Part shown: positions 10,101-18,721 of the stretch, in pieces | How positions within the stretch are numbered: the first letter of the stretch is position 1 | Layout: every line of letters begins with the position of its first letter | Source of the DNA: Brucepastera parasyntrophica | GTDB lineage: Bacteria > Spirochaetota > Spirochaetia > Treponematales > Treponemataceae | Length of the DNA: 64,000 bases | Direction of reading: 5' to 3' | NCBI RefSeq assembly: GCF_022376835.1 | Contig: NZ_CP084606.1 | Location: forward strand, 800,501-864,500 | The notes under the pieces: model-generated | The model's input: only the letters and a program-made list of their open reading frames with translations | What the model was told of the DNA's origin: nothing | Databases searched by the model: none | Position numbers and translations under genes: made by a program

Positions 10101-10579
10101 AGAAGGAGACGCCGAAAAATATTCCCGAACCCGTACAAAGGCTTATATCTCTTGCGGAGCTGTATGACAATCTCCCGGCCTTTCTCGATATGCTTGCGAT
10201 AGGAAGTCCGGTCGACGGTGCCCCGGCAAAGAAAGAAGGTGTTGCTCTCATGACTATTCATGCCTCAAAGGGACTTGAATTTGACTATGTTTTTGCGGCG
10301 GGTCTGGAAGAAGGCCTTTTGCCTTTTACCCTTTATGATAAGGAAAACGGAGAAGATAGTGAACGGATTGAGGAAGAGCGCAGACTGCTCTATGTCGCAA
10401 TGACGCGCGCCCGGAAGGGTTTGTATCTGTCATGGGCGCAGTCACGCATGTTCCTCGGCAGAAAGCTGGAAAGAGGTCCGAGCAGATTTCTTAATCAGCT
10501 GGAAACAATTATTCCGCTTCTCCGGGAAGGCGAATTAAAGCAGGAAAAAAAAGATACCCAGCTGCAGCTTCTTTTCTGA
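7196..10579 (+). CDS. EndoQ-like PHP nuclease fused to UvrD/Rep helicase
   Basis: 1,127-residue fusion. Residues 1 to about 300 form a PHP metal-dependent phosphoesterase (DLHIHSHYS, GTGDCTHP, PAHIWTPWF, SNSDAHSPEKLG). Cysteines around GGRCPVCGK suggest a zinc ribbon, and a helical segment ends in SPGYDGEYGVI. This order matches endonuclease Q, which nicks 5' of deaminated bases. A lysine-rich linker (about 455-495) leads to an SF1 helicase: GPGTGKT (Walker A), DEFQDVN, GDPNQAIYGFRG, TIHASKGLEFDYVF and VAMTRARKGLYLS. The likely role is DNA repair, with the helicase loading at or unwinding from a nick. The start ATG has no clear ribosome site. The gene appears intact. Confidence 0.85.
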   Translation: MRITADLHIHSHYSRATSSKLNPLYLDRWARIKGIHLIGTGDCTHPRWLSDLRGQLEESEEGFYTLRQDIIREFNSGLSLSEGLPVPGNMNNSPRFVLTGEISTIYSRDGKTRKVHHVVILPDFKAAAAFQTALARIGNITSDGRPIIGIDSRDLLAILLEADERSLLIPAHIWTPWFSALGARSGFDSIDECYRDLTRYIYAIETGLSSNPPMNWAVGSLDRFAIISNSDAHSPEKLGREATVFEMDMSYTSLVSAIKGKDEKHDIAETIEFFPQEGKYHYDGHRNCSVYLSPEETSLSGGRCPVCGKTLTQGVMRRVIELADTEVNETAPCPVSAAGTNRRPYFSLIPLPEILSEIIESGVSSKKVGAAYSTLISKAGSEFSLLKELDLHEVEKLNCPGVPGELLAEAIGRMRSGDVSISPGYDGEYGVIHVFSPGEKAQKDLTPDLFGDGAEKLAAKKNHSAEQKKKTKGPEKKRAADTEKKTAKEEKTFTPDQEQTKAIRHRGGPAIVIAGPGTGKTAVLVSRILHILDSGVKASGILAITFTVKAAGELAKRIEVSAGPEAAGDITAATFHSFCMSVLRENADRTGLSENFTILSEAERIEILNTIIDDYRKNEAPAGKKRISVQGLGKYIEQRKRFLLLPGNTVPCENNPLQPDLLALAYETGIPEADSEMEMLYGKFRDRLRFLGSLDFDDLISGTVRLFIRHPEILEIYRTRFRFVFVDEFQDVNFAQYALIRTLCPSEKTETFSGSFPQLYVIGDPNQAIYGFRGSDRRFVEHFLTDYSNASQYNLIKSFRCAEPIIHAAGTLMDTELSGTGSDVMLYRCGYPGEKSEAEGIARRISKLIGGTSFFAFDSGVVNSAPEYNEGLSQEESPLKNLGDCAILIRTAALAPPIQKALHDHGIPYDFIGEKPWWEENEAGAVLDILRTEKKTDRNNTVTQDAEIIAPQLPARAVEHAWELLNKKKKETPKNIPEPVQRLISLAELYDNLPAFLDMLAIGSPVDGAPAKKEGVALMTIHASKGLEFDYVFAAGLEEGLLPFTLYDKENGEDSERIEEERRLLYVAMTRARKGLYLSWAQSRMFLGRKLERGPSRFLNQLETIIPLLREGELKQEKKDTQLQLLF

Positions 10580-10634
10580 TACGGAGGAGCCGGGAGGTGA
10601 AACGGAAAGGTTCTGAAAAACAGGACCGCTGATA

Positions 10635-10826
10635 TCAGCTGAGATTATGCTTTACCCGTTCAGCTTCTTCGGCTTTTTTTGCGTCATTCCATTTATCCAT
10701 AGTGCCTACAAGATATCCTGTAATGCGCCTGATTCTTTCAAAGCCGGTTCCTTTTCCCGCAGTCGTGCATCCTCCGGATTTCTGCCGTACAGTGTTTTCT
10801 TCATTAATGGATTGGTCATGTTTCAT
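10635..10826 (-). CDS. Separately encoded glycyl-radical C-terminal piece of anaerobic RNR
   Basis: 63 residues. The C-terminal half contains RRITGYLVGT and KRAEE-like segments ending RVKHNLS, which correspond to the glycyl-radical loop at the C-terminus of class III reductases. The glycine of ITGYL would carry the radical. The start is the ATG at 10826 with a GAGGAG site. The main nrdD gene ends only 29 bases upstream, without the loop. I infer that this peptide completes the enzyme in trans, like a spare radical domain. The alternative, a broken single gene, is less likely because it has its own ribosome site and the intervening sequence does not look coding in this frame. Confidence 0.65.
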   Translation of the reverse strand: MKHDQSINEENTVRQKSGGCTTAGKGTGFERIRRITGYLVGTMDKWNDAKKAEEAERVKHNLS

Positions 10827-10855
10827 AATAGTATCTCCTCTGAATGTTATTCCCA

Positions 10856-13143
10856 TCAGGTATGACCGACAAAATCGGTTATAGCCGGATATTTTTTTTG
10901 CAGCTCCGCGAGTTTTGAAGGGTCTATCGATTCTCCTTCTCGCCGGCCGCAGCGGGGGCATATATCATCTATAATACCCACATAACCGCATACCGGGTCG
11001 CGGTCCACCGGATGATTTACCGAACCATATCCTATATTCATTTCATGCATATAACGGATAACCGACATAAAGGCGTCAAGGTTACGTGAGGGATCACCAT
11101 CCATCTCGACATAGGTGATATGCCCGGCGGGAGTGAGGGCATGATACGGTGCTTCTTTCCGGATTTTCATGAAAGCGGAAATGGGGTAATACACCGGTAT
11201 ATGAAATGAGTTTGTGTAATAATCCCTATCGGTCACGCCAGGAATTATCCCGTAGCGTTTTTTATCCATTTCGATAAAACGTCCGGAAAGACCTTCGGCG
11301 GGAGTTGCGAGCAGGGTAAAGTTCATTCCTGTCTGCTCACCTTTTTTCTGGGTGAATTCATGCATATACCTGACAATAGCCAGCCCTTTTTCCTGCATCT
11401 CATCACTCTCTCCGTGATGGCTGCCATAGAGTGCGACCAGAGTTTCAGCAAGGCCGATAAAGCCTATTGAAAGAGTCCCGTGTTTCAGGACCTCGCGGAT
11501 TTCATCATCAGGCCCCAGCTTGTCACTGTCAAGCCATATTCCCTCCCCCATCAAAAAAGGAAAATTCCGCACCTTCTTTTTTGCCTGTATCTCAAACCGG
11601 TCAAGCAGCTGCGTCGCGACTAATTCCATCATATTATCAAGAGAGGCATAAAACCGCTGTTCATTTCCGCCGGCCTCTATTGCAAGACGGGGAAGATTAA
11701 TTGAAGTAAAAGACAGATTTCCTCTTCCGAAAATTGTTTCCTGATCAGGATCATAGCGGTTCGCCACAACACGGGTCCGGCAGCCCATGGTAGCGACTTC
11801 GGTTTCCGGGCGGCCTGGTTTATAATATTTCAGATTATACGGAGCATCAAGATTTACAAAATTCGGAAAAAGCCTCCTGGCGCTGCACCGGCACGCAAGC
11901 TCGAAGAGATCATAGTTGGGATCGCCGGGATTATAATTTATTCCTTCTTTCAGTTTGAATATCTGAATGGGGAAGATCGGTGTTTCACCGCGGCCAAGAC
12001 CGGCTTCGGTAGCGAGCAGGATATTTTTAATAATCATCCGGCCTTCGGGAGTCGTATCTGTTCCGTAATTGATTGAAGAAAAGGGTGTCTGTGCGCCGGC
12101 CCGCGAGTGCATGGAATTTAAATTATGAACAACCGATTCCATTGCCTGGTAAGTCCGGCGCTCAATTTCAGAAGCCGATACGGAAAGCGCGAATTCCAGG
12201 ACCTTTTCCATAATTCCGGGACCGGCCGATTCACTCAGAAGATATCCGAGGCTGTCGAAATATTCCGCATTCTGTTCCAGACTCAGCGTATGTCCGCTCA
12301 GCTCCGCAGCTCGCACAAGCAGTCCGGAAACACTGTCTTTGTCTGTTTTAGTGCCGGGAGATAAAAGAAGCAGGGCCTTATAGAGGTTATCGGCAAAAAT
12401 TTTGCGGTATGTTTTCGCAACACCCTTCGCAAGCGCATAATCAAAATTCGGAATACTCTGCCCGCCGTGCTGATCATTCTGGTTTGATTGAATGGCTATA
12501 CATGCGAGCGCTGCATAACTCTGAATATCCTGGGGTTCACGCAAGTATCCGTGCCCGGTATTAAATCCTCCGGAAAAAAGCGTGTCGATATCTATCTGGC
12601 AGCAGGTTGTAGTCAGAGAATAAAAATCGAAATCGTGAATATGTATCCATCCTTCACTGTGAGCCTTCGACTGTTCTTCGGAGAGCAAATAGGCGGTATT
12701 GTATGATTTCGCGGCAGCGGATCCCAGCTGGAGCATACTTCCCATGGCCGTATTTCCGTCAACATTTGCGTTATCACGTTTCAGATTTGACTTTCTTGCG
12801 TCAGCATTAGTTATTTCATCACAGGCGTGCATGAGCGCGGTATTCGATTCCCGTACCCGCGTTCTCTTTGCACGGTACAGTATATAACGTTTAGCCGCTT
12901 CATCATAACCTTCATGCATCAGAACACGTTCGACTTCATCCTGGATATCCTCAATGCGGTAATTTTCAGGGCCATTTTTTTCCAGACCGGCTCTGACCGC
13001 ATTTGCAAGACGGGCGGCGGCCGCAGCGTCTTCCTTGCCGGAAGCTGTAAGGGCTTTTAATATTGCCTGCGCGATTTTGTTTCATCATATAAAACAATAC
13101 GTCCGTCCCTTTTCGTGATAGTGCGAACCTTTGTTCCGTGCAT
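10856..13143 (-). CDS. nrdD: Anaerobic ribonucleoside-triphosphate reductase, large part (frameshifted)
   Basis: Class III ribonucleotide reductase, which makes deoxyribonucleotides without oxygen. An N-terminal ATP-cone (about residues 1-90, starting MHGTKVRTITKRDG) precedes the catalytic barrel. Recognisable segments are HSRAGAQTPFSSINYG, ETPIFPIQIFK and TMGCRTRVVANRY, and a cysteine cluster near the end (CGYVG, CPRCG). The ATP-cone and the rest are in different frames and join if one T is added to the T4 run at 13075-13078. The start is the ATG at 13143. The protein ends after the cysteine cluster without the glycyl-radical loop, which is the next gene. Two NrdR-like boxes lie upstream, and nrdG is nearby on the same strand. 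Confidence 0.88.
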
Positions 13144-13202
13144 ATTACTCCTCCGCATCAGCGGTATCCGCTGTGGACCGCTGCTCTATTACAAATATAA
13201 CA

Positions 13203-13249
13203 ACACATATCTAGCGTGTCAATATCATCAGCAACACTGCATATAGTGT
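13203..13249 (-). promoter_or_regulatory. Tandem NrdR-type boxes upstream of nrdD
   Basis: ACACTGCATATAGTGT (13234-13249) closely fits the NrdR box pattern ACAC-n8-GTGT. ACACATATCTAGCGTGT (13203-13219) is a slightly longer second copy. Their centres are about 31 bases, or three helical turns, apart, as is usual for NrdR. They lie 60-106 bases before the nrdD start. NrdR would repress nrdD when deoxyribonucleotides are plentiful. Confidence 0.7.
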
Positions 13250-13418
13250 TATATCTGCTTTTATTATCGGGTTTAACCCGGTTTTTTAAACCTAAATTTT
13301 GAATATTCGTGAAAAATCCGGAAAAACCGGACAGATGCAGGGCTTCCGGCTATGGAAAACAGAAAAAAGTGTATTATAATAAAAAACAGGTAAGCTCTAT
13401 GCAAGAAGGATTGTACTT

Positions 13419-13970
13419 ATGGAAAGATATGCGGCTTTATTACGCGGTATAAACCTAAACGGTAAAAACAGCATACAAATGGAGGCCCTGAAAAAAGTTT
13501 TTGAAAACATAGGGATTCCCAATGTAAAAGCATACCTGCAAAGCGGAAATATTATTTTCGAAAATCATACGGAAGAAAAACCGGATATACTGGAAAAGAT
13601 AATTGAAAACAAAATCCGGCAGGAATTCAATTACACAGTCCCGGTGATGATAATATCCATTTCACAAATGGAAGCAATAATTACTAACAATCCGTACAGG
13701 GATACAATAACTGATGTCTCCAATTTTTATGTGACACTTTTTTTTAAAAAAGTAGATATGCGGAAAATTGATACGGAAAAAATAACGGCAAGGGCGACTC
13801 AGGGCGAAGTATTTGAAATAAGAGACAGAATGATTTATTTGAATTGTCCTAACGGGTATGGAAAAACTAAGTTAACAAATACTTTTTTTGAAAATATACT
13901 GAAGGTAACAGCTACAACAAGAAACTGGAAAACAATCAATAAGATAATAGAAATATCAAAGGAAGAATAA
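13419..13970 (+). CDS. DUF1697 family protein
   Basis: 183 residues matching the DUF1697 pattern from the first residue: YAALLRGINLNGKN, then MEALKKVFENIG and AYLQSGNIIFEN. The family has no established function. The domain fills the whole protein. The gene runs divergently from nrdD, with the NrdR boxes in the shared gap, and converges on nrdG. A hairpin at 13975-14015 between them probably ends both transcripts. The codons are more AT-rich (lysine, asparagine, isoleucine) than those of its neighbours, a mild hint of transfer. Confidence 0.85.
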   Translation: MERYAALLRGINLNGKNSIQMEALKKVFENIGIPNVKAYLQSGNIIFENHTEEKPDILEKIIENKIRQEFNYTVPVMIISISQMEAIITNNPYRDTITDVSNFYVTLFFKKVDMRKIDTEKITARATQGEVFEIRDRMIYLNCPNGYGKTKLTNTFFENILKVTATTRNWKTINKIIEISKEE

Positions 13971-13974
13971 AAAG

Positions 13975-14015
13975 CAGAAAACCGTGTCGGAATATTTTTC
14001 TGTCCGCGGTTTCTG
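13975..14015. terminator. Shared hairpin between DUF1697 gene and nrdG
   Basis: CAGAAAACCG pairs with CGGTTTCTG with one bulged base. On the minus strand it is followed by CTTTTTATTC, so it can end nrdG transcription. Confidence 0.5.
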
Positions 14016-14045
14016 TTCACATTCCTTTCGGATAGGAAACATAGT

Positions 14046-14558
14046 TTAAAAAGAAACCTCTACAACGGAGTCTTTTTTCAGCGAGGCCTTTATATCGATA
14101 ATGCGCTGGTTCCTTGATCCCCTGAACTGAAGTTCCAGGCTTTTTTCTTCCTGCACAAAAGGTCCGTCAATAAGATAGTCGGTTTGTTCGAGGAGCCGCA
14201 TCCAGCAGTTTTCTGTATCTGCGCCTTTTATTATTTCCTCATAGGTATAACCGCTATAAGTTATTACATTGAGATCTGTCGTATGAATTTTTTCCGCAAG
14301 AGCCGCAAGTCCGGCCGCCTGGAAAAAAGGTTCGCCTCCGCTGAAGGTTACTCCCTTTAAAAGCGGGTTTTTCATGATTTCCGAAAAAAGTTCATCAGCC
14401 GAAATAAAAAAACCTCCTTCAGCCGGATGGGTTTCTGGATTATGGCAGCCGGGACAGCGGTGAGGGCAGCCCTGCGTAAATATGGCAAAACGGTAGCCCG
14501 GGCCGTCAACAGTTGACTCTTCAACAATACCGGCAAGCCGGATCATGGGTACTGGCAT
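14046..14558 (-). CDS. nrdG: Anaerobic RNR activating protein, radical SAM
   Basis: 170-residue radical SAM enzyme that puts the glycyl radical on NrdD. The [4Fe-4S] motif CPHRCPGC (CxxxCxxC) is followed by HNPETH, and GVTFSGGEPFFQ is the SAM-binding GGE motif. The start is the ATG at 14558, preceded by GGGAGG; the ATG codons further upstream lack a site. It is on the same strand as nrdD but separated from it by the DUF1697 gene and the NrdR boxes, so it probably has its own promoter. Length is typical for NrdG. Confidence 0.92.
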   Translation of the reverse strand: MPVPMIRLAGIVEESTVDGPGYRFAIFTQGCPHRCPGCHNPETHPAEGGFFISADELFSEIMKNPLLKGVTFSGGEPFFQAAGLAALAEKIHTTDLNVITYSGYTYEEIIKGADTENCWMRLLEQTDYLIDGPFVQEEKSLELQFRGSRNQRIIDIKASLKKDSVVEVSF

Positions 14559-14884
14559 GGATAATCCTCCCCTCTTCATAAGAAGCAATCTATCAGCCGG
14601 AAGCTTAGTTTATTAAGCCGCCGGTTGATATGCGGAACTGAACAAGCTGTTCAGAATAATGCTAATTCATTTTGCCGCGCAGTTCAACACCCGGATAATG
14701 AAAAAGTTTTTTTATGCGGAAACAGAAAAAGTCCCGCGGGTTATATACAGTTGACCCCTGTGTGTTTTTTTAATATGTTTATTTTGGTATCAGCTATTTT
14801 AAAAGACAGTGCGCGGACCCGATGTTTTTCGGATTTTATACAGAGCATACCATTGCGTGCGGGAACGGATTTTCGGGAGACTAT

Positions 14885-15856
14885 ATGAAAGCGAAGGCGA
14901 AGAATATGATTATCGTGCTTGGTATTTTTTTTCTTATACTGATTGTTGCAGGATTTATTGCGGGAAATATACTGTATAACCTTGCCATAAATCCGAAATC
15001 AGACAAGTCGGCCGTATTTGATGCGCCGGAAAATGTTGTTGCGGGTTCGACTGAGGTAAACCCGGAAGCGTTGCAGGACAGGCAGGAAGAAAAAGAATGG
15101 TTTAATTCCATTGGATATGAAAATATATATCTGGAATCAAAAGACCGGTTGAGGCTTCATGCGTATATGATCCCCAATAAAAATAAAACCGGCAGGTGGG
15201 CGATTTTATGCCACGGATATACCAGCGTTGGTACGGCTATGATAAAACCGGCCATGACCTTTTACAATATGGATTTCAATATTCTTATCCCGGAAGCAAG
15301 AGGTCATGGGATGAGTGAGGGAAACTATATAGGAATGGGCTGGCATGACCGGCTTGATATAGTTTCATGGATTAATGAAATCGTCCGCAAAGATAAGGAC
15401 GCGGAAATAATACTTTACGGGGTTTCCATGGGCGGGACCACTGTCATGATGGTATCGGGAGAAGAGCTGCCGGAAAATGTCAAAGCCATTATTGAAGACT
15501 GCGGGTATTCTTCCGTGTGGGAAGAACTCGCGTATCAGATGAAAACATTATTCAGGCTACCGGCCTTCCCGGTGCTGTATTTCGCATCTGCGGTAACCGG
15601 AATCAGGGCAGGTTATACACTGGGAGAAGCGGATGCAGTCAAACAGGTCGCGAAAACAAAAACACCCATGCTCTTTATCCACGGCGACAGTGATACTTTT
15701 GTCCCGCCCTATATGCTCGATAAGGTATATAATGCGGCCGGCGGTCCGAAGGAAAAACTGATTGTAAGGGGTGCCGGTCATGGAGCTGCAGCGCTTGCTG
15801 ACAGCGCTGCATATTGGGAGACGGTAAAAAACTTTATAGACCGTTTCCTCAGCTGA
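14885..15856 (+). CDS. Membrane-anchored alpha/beta hydrolase (intact paralogue)
   Basis: 323 residues with one N-terminal membrane helix (about residues 6-30). An alpha/beta hydrolase domain follows, probably outside the cytoplasmic membrane. Triad: GVSMGGT (serine), FIHGDSDTFV (aspartate) and GAGHGAA (histidine). It is paralogous to the broken gene at 2869-3821 over its full length, with shared WFNSIGYENIYLES-like, HGYTSVG and VKAIIEDCGYSS segments. The start is the ATG at 14885 with a GGGAGA site. It converges with the GGDEF-EAL gene. Substrate unknown; esterase or lipase-like activity is the family's usual role. Confidence 0.82.
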   Translation: MKAKAKNMIIVLGIFFLILIVAGFIAGNILYNLAINPKSDKSAVFDAPENVVAGSTEVNPEALQDRQEEKEWFNSIGYENIYLESKDRLRLHAYMIPNKNKTGRWAILCHGYTSVGTAMIKPAMTFYNMDFNILIPEARGHGMSEGNYIGMGWHDRLDIVSWINEIVRKDKDAEIILYGVSMGGTTVMMVSGEELPENVKAIIEDCGYSSVWEELAYQMKTLFRLPAFPVLYFASAVTGIRAGYTLGEADAVKQVAKTKTPMLFIHGDSDTFVPPYMLDKVYNAAGGPKEKLIVRGAGHGAAALADSAAYWETVKNFIDRFLS

Positions 15857-15890
15857 ATGGAAAACGAGACCATAAATTTCACGGAAAGCC

Positions 15891-18155
15891 CTACAGAAGG
15901 AATTCGCCTCCGCTGTTGCTGATAAGTATTTCGAACTCATCCTGGGGAAGCGGCTTTGAAAATATATAACCCTGGATCATATCGCAGCCTATGTTCTGGA
16001 GAAAAACAACTTGCTCGGATGTCTCAACACCTTCGGCCACCGTTTTAATATTCAACTCTTTTGCCATCCGGATAAAATTCTCGATTACAATCTGTTCGCG
16101 CGCGTCACTATCACCTTTCCTGAAAAAGAGGGCATCAAGTTTCAGAACATCTATTGGCAGGTTTTTCAGAACATTGAGGGAAGAATAGCCTGCTCCAAAA
16201 TCGTCTATCGAACAGATGAATCCATTCCGGCGGAGGGCGACCACAGTATTATAAAAAAGGTCATAATCATCAAGTATTACGCTTTCCGTGAATTCCAGTT
16301 CAAGCACATAATCCGGTATACCATACTTGTCTTTTATTGCTGTGTAAAACTCCAGAAAGTCGTCTCTGAGCAGACACTGGCGCGAAACATTCACCGCGAG
16401 CCGGACGGGAACACGTTCCCTTGATGAACGGTCAGCATACCATTTACATGCCTTTTCAAAAGTATACCGGTCAAGCTCAATGATAAAACCGTTATTTTCA
16501 AACAGAGGAATAAAATCACCGGGAGATATCCATCCATGTTCCGGGTAGTTCCATCTGACAAGAACTTCAGCGCCCGCGATATGGTAACCGCTTTGTATAA
16601 AAACCTTGGGCTGCAGGAAGAAGGTAAACTCTCCGTTCACAACGGCCTGTTTCCCCCTCGCCTCCAGTTCGGTTTTCCACCGCTGACTGTCGCCCATCTC
16701 CTTGTCATAAAACATAACCACATTTCCGGCCCTGACTTTCGCGGCCTTTTTTGCGAGAGTTGCTTTATTTACCATGTCAGCTATGGATATTTTCGCGTCA
16801 AAATCTTCTATACAGTACACACCCATTGCGTCATCGATTTGCATTTGATTATCCGCAATCACTTCCCGTTTTGCAAGAGTAGCTATTACTTCATCAAACC
16901 ACTTTTCCAGCTCATAGCGGTGCTGATATGGCCGTATTCCTGCAAAAAGATCCGCCGAAATACGGCAGTGGATTGTATCCTTTGAGTTATTGGCGCCGAG
17001 AATCGAGGAAACACGCTGTAACACCTTGTTTCCTTTTTCATTTCCGAAAATATTATTGATCCTGCTGAAGTTTTTTGTATCAAAGGTCCACAAGGCAAAA
17101 CGTTTATCGGTATATTTATTTACTATTTCACCAGCGTCAATTTCAAATTTAAGAAAATTCCTTGCGCCGGTCAGACGGTCAGTATATGCAAGCGTTTCCA
17201 GCTCCGTCTGTTTTCCTTTCTGCGTATGCAGCTGCCAGTACATAAGAAACAGAAAAATAAAACAGGCAACTGCCAGAAGAACCGCCGCACCCGCAACGGT
17301 TACATTATAACGGGCATTAATATACGGAAGTCCGATAACACTTATTACAGCCCATTCATTTATACCAAGGGGATGCAGGGTAACCATCTGCATAACTGAA
17401 TCAATGGTAAAGGAAAAACTTCCGGGCCTGCCCTCCGTCAGCGCTGATATGATCTGTTCATGTTCAGTATCCGTAAAATCACCGATATCAAAAATACTGG
17501 CCCCGGTAACGACCTTCGGGTTAGGGTCCGCGCCAGGAAGCATAACGATACCATTGTTATTAATAACCGCATAATATCCGCTGCCGCGGAATAAGGGCGT
17601 TGAAATAATTTCACTGAAAAAGGAACCGCTAAGAGCCGCATATAAGGCGCCTGTAATATTTCCGTCCTGCCTGACAGGAACCGCATATGTATATACATAT
17701 TCATTAAGATCAGGGTCAAAAACCGGGTCCGCAAAGACCTCCTCTCCGTTCATAACTGCGGAAAAAAAAGGAAGAAAGGATGTATTTACATTTTCAGCAA
17801 TAAGACCATTGGAATATACAAAATCAATATTGCCGTCCGCATCAGACAGTCCGGCACGGATAAAATTGTTGCTCCGGGTAAACTGCTGTACTGCCATACG
17901 TACTTTTTCATTGCCAGATATTTCGGATGCAGCCAGGCCGACAGCGAAGGCGCGGACAGTCTGGAAATCATTTTCTATTCTCAGATGGATCGTAGTCTGC
18001 ATCTGGGATGTTTCATCGGTCAGGAAGGTTGATGTCTCCGCTTCATTTCTCTTTTTCATGCCATGAATAAAAAACAGGCAGGAAATAAGGAAAGCGACGA
18101 ACACACTGCCCGCAATAATGAAAGCAGTATAATTTGATATTTTTAACTTTTTCAC
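15891..18155 (-). CDS. Membrane c-di-GMP phosphodiesterase: dCache-like sensor, degenerate GGDEF, EAL
   Basis: 754 residues. A membrane helix (about 10-30), an extracytoplasmic Cache-type sensor (about 35-280) and a second helix (about 290-310) precede a GGDEF-family domain and a C-terminal EAL domain. The GGDEF signature is lost (SADLFAGIRPY at its place), so cyclase activity is unlikely. The EAL side keeps its key residues: EVLVRW, NVSRQ, ELEFTES, DDFGAGYSS, LKLDALF, AEGVET and QGYIFSKPL. It should therefore hydrolyse c-di-GMP in response to an external ligand. The gene stands alone and is not frameshifted. Confidence 0.88.
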   Translation of the reverse strand: MKKLKISNYTAFIIAGSVFVAFLISCLFFIHGMKKRNEAETSTFLTDETSQMQTTIHLRIENDFQTVRAFAVGLAASEISGNEKVRMAVQQFTRSNNFIRAGLSDADGNIDFVYSNGLIAENVNTSFLPFFSAVMNGEEVFADPVFDPDLNEYVYTYAVPVRQDGNITGALYAALSGSFFSEIISTPLFRGSGYYAVINNNGIVMLPGADPNPKVVTGASIFDIGDFTDTEHEQIISALTEGRPGSFSFTIDSVMQMVTLHPLGINEWAVISVIGLPYINARYNVTVAGAAVLLAVACFIFLFLMYWQLHTQKGKQTELETLAYTDRLTGARNFLKFEIDAGEIVNKYTDKRFALWTFDTKNFSRINNIFGNEKGNKVLQRVSSILGANNSKDTIHCRISADLFAGIRPYQHRYELEKWFDEVIATLAKREVIADNQMQIDDAMGVYCIEDFDAKISIADMVNKATLAKKAAKVRAGNVVMFYDKEMGDSQRWKTELEARGKQAVVNGEFTFFLQPKVFIQSGYHIAGAEVLVRWNYPEHGWISPGDFIPLFENNGFIIELDRYTFEKACKWYADRSSRERVPVRLAVNVSRQCLLRDDFLEFYTAIKDKYGIPDYVLELEFTESVILDDYDLFYNTVVALRRNGFICSIDDFGAGYSSLNVLKNLPIDVLKLDALFFRKGDSDAREQIVIENFIRMAKELNIKTVAEGVETSEQVVFLQNIGCDMIQGYIFSKPLPQDEFEILISNSGGEFLL

Positions 18156-18721
18156 TTCTTAGCTCCGTATATAAAAGTATATACCCCATATCAAGTATAA
18201 CACAATTTAAAAAAACATCAAATTTTTTATTTTTCCGCACGGTTTATTATATAGTGTTTATATATTGAACCATTGAGCAATTTTGCTTTATTCCGGCCGG
18301 CGGCATAGAATTGTATTTCACATCGGTTTTAATTTCCGGCTGTCCGTAATAAGATTATTGCACCCGGTCAGCCGAAAATATGCAGTTCCGGAAAAAGGAG
18401 ATGCCGGGAAAAGTGAGGGGTTTAAAGTGATATTGCTGCCTTTTTTTAATTGCCTAACACAGTTACTATCTCACACTATTACTATCTAATAGTATGAGTA
18501 ATTTTCAATATTATCTACTATCCGATGCAAACAGAGTCTGTATAAGATTCGTGTATCCGGCCGCGGAGCGGGCGGATAAAGAATATGCTTCAATCCTGCA
18601 GGATTGAACAACACCGGCCATTCTCCGCTTTTACGTGACTACGGTTTCTTTTCCCGGCCCGGCGTTTACGGAAGGATTGCCGCCGGATGACAGAGGGATT
18701 TGCATGAGGCGGCCGCTGTGT
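18156..18721. other. Gene-free gap with palindromes
   Basis: No convincing gene. It holds the promoter region of the GGDEF-EAL gene, an AT-rich hairpin at 18471-18497 (CTCACACTATTA against TAATAGTATGAG, one mismatch) and a perfect 20-base palindrome at 18589-18608. Confidence 0.5.
18589..18608. repeat. Perfect 20-base palindrome
   Basis: TTCAATCCTGCAGGATTGAA reads the same on both strands with no loop. It is centred in a gene-free gap and could be a dimeric regulator site, or the tip of a REP-like element. Confidence 0.5.
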
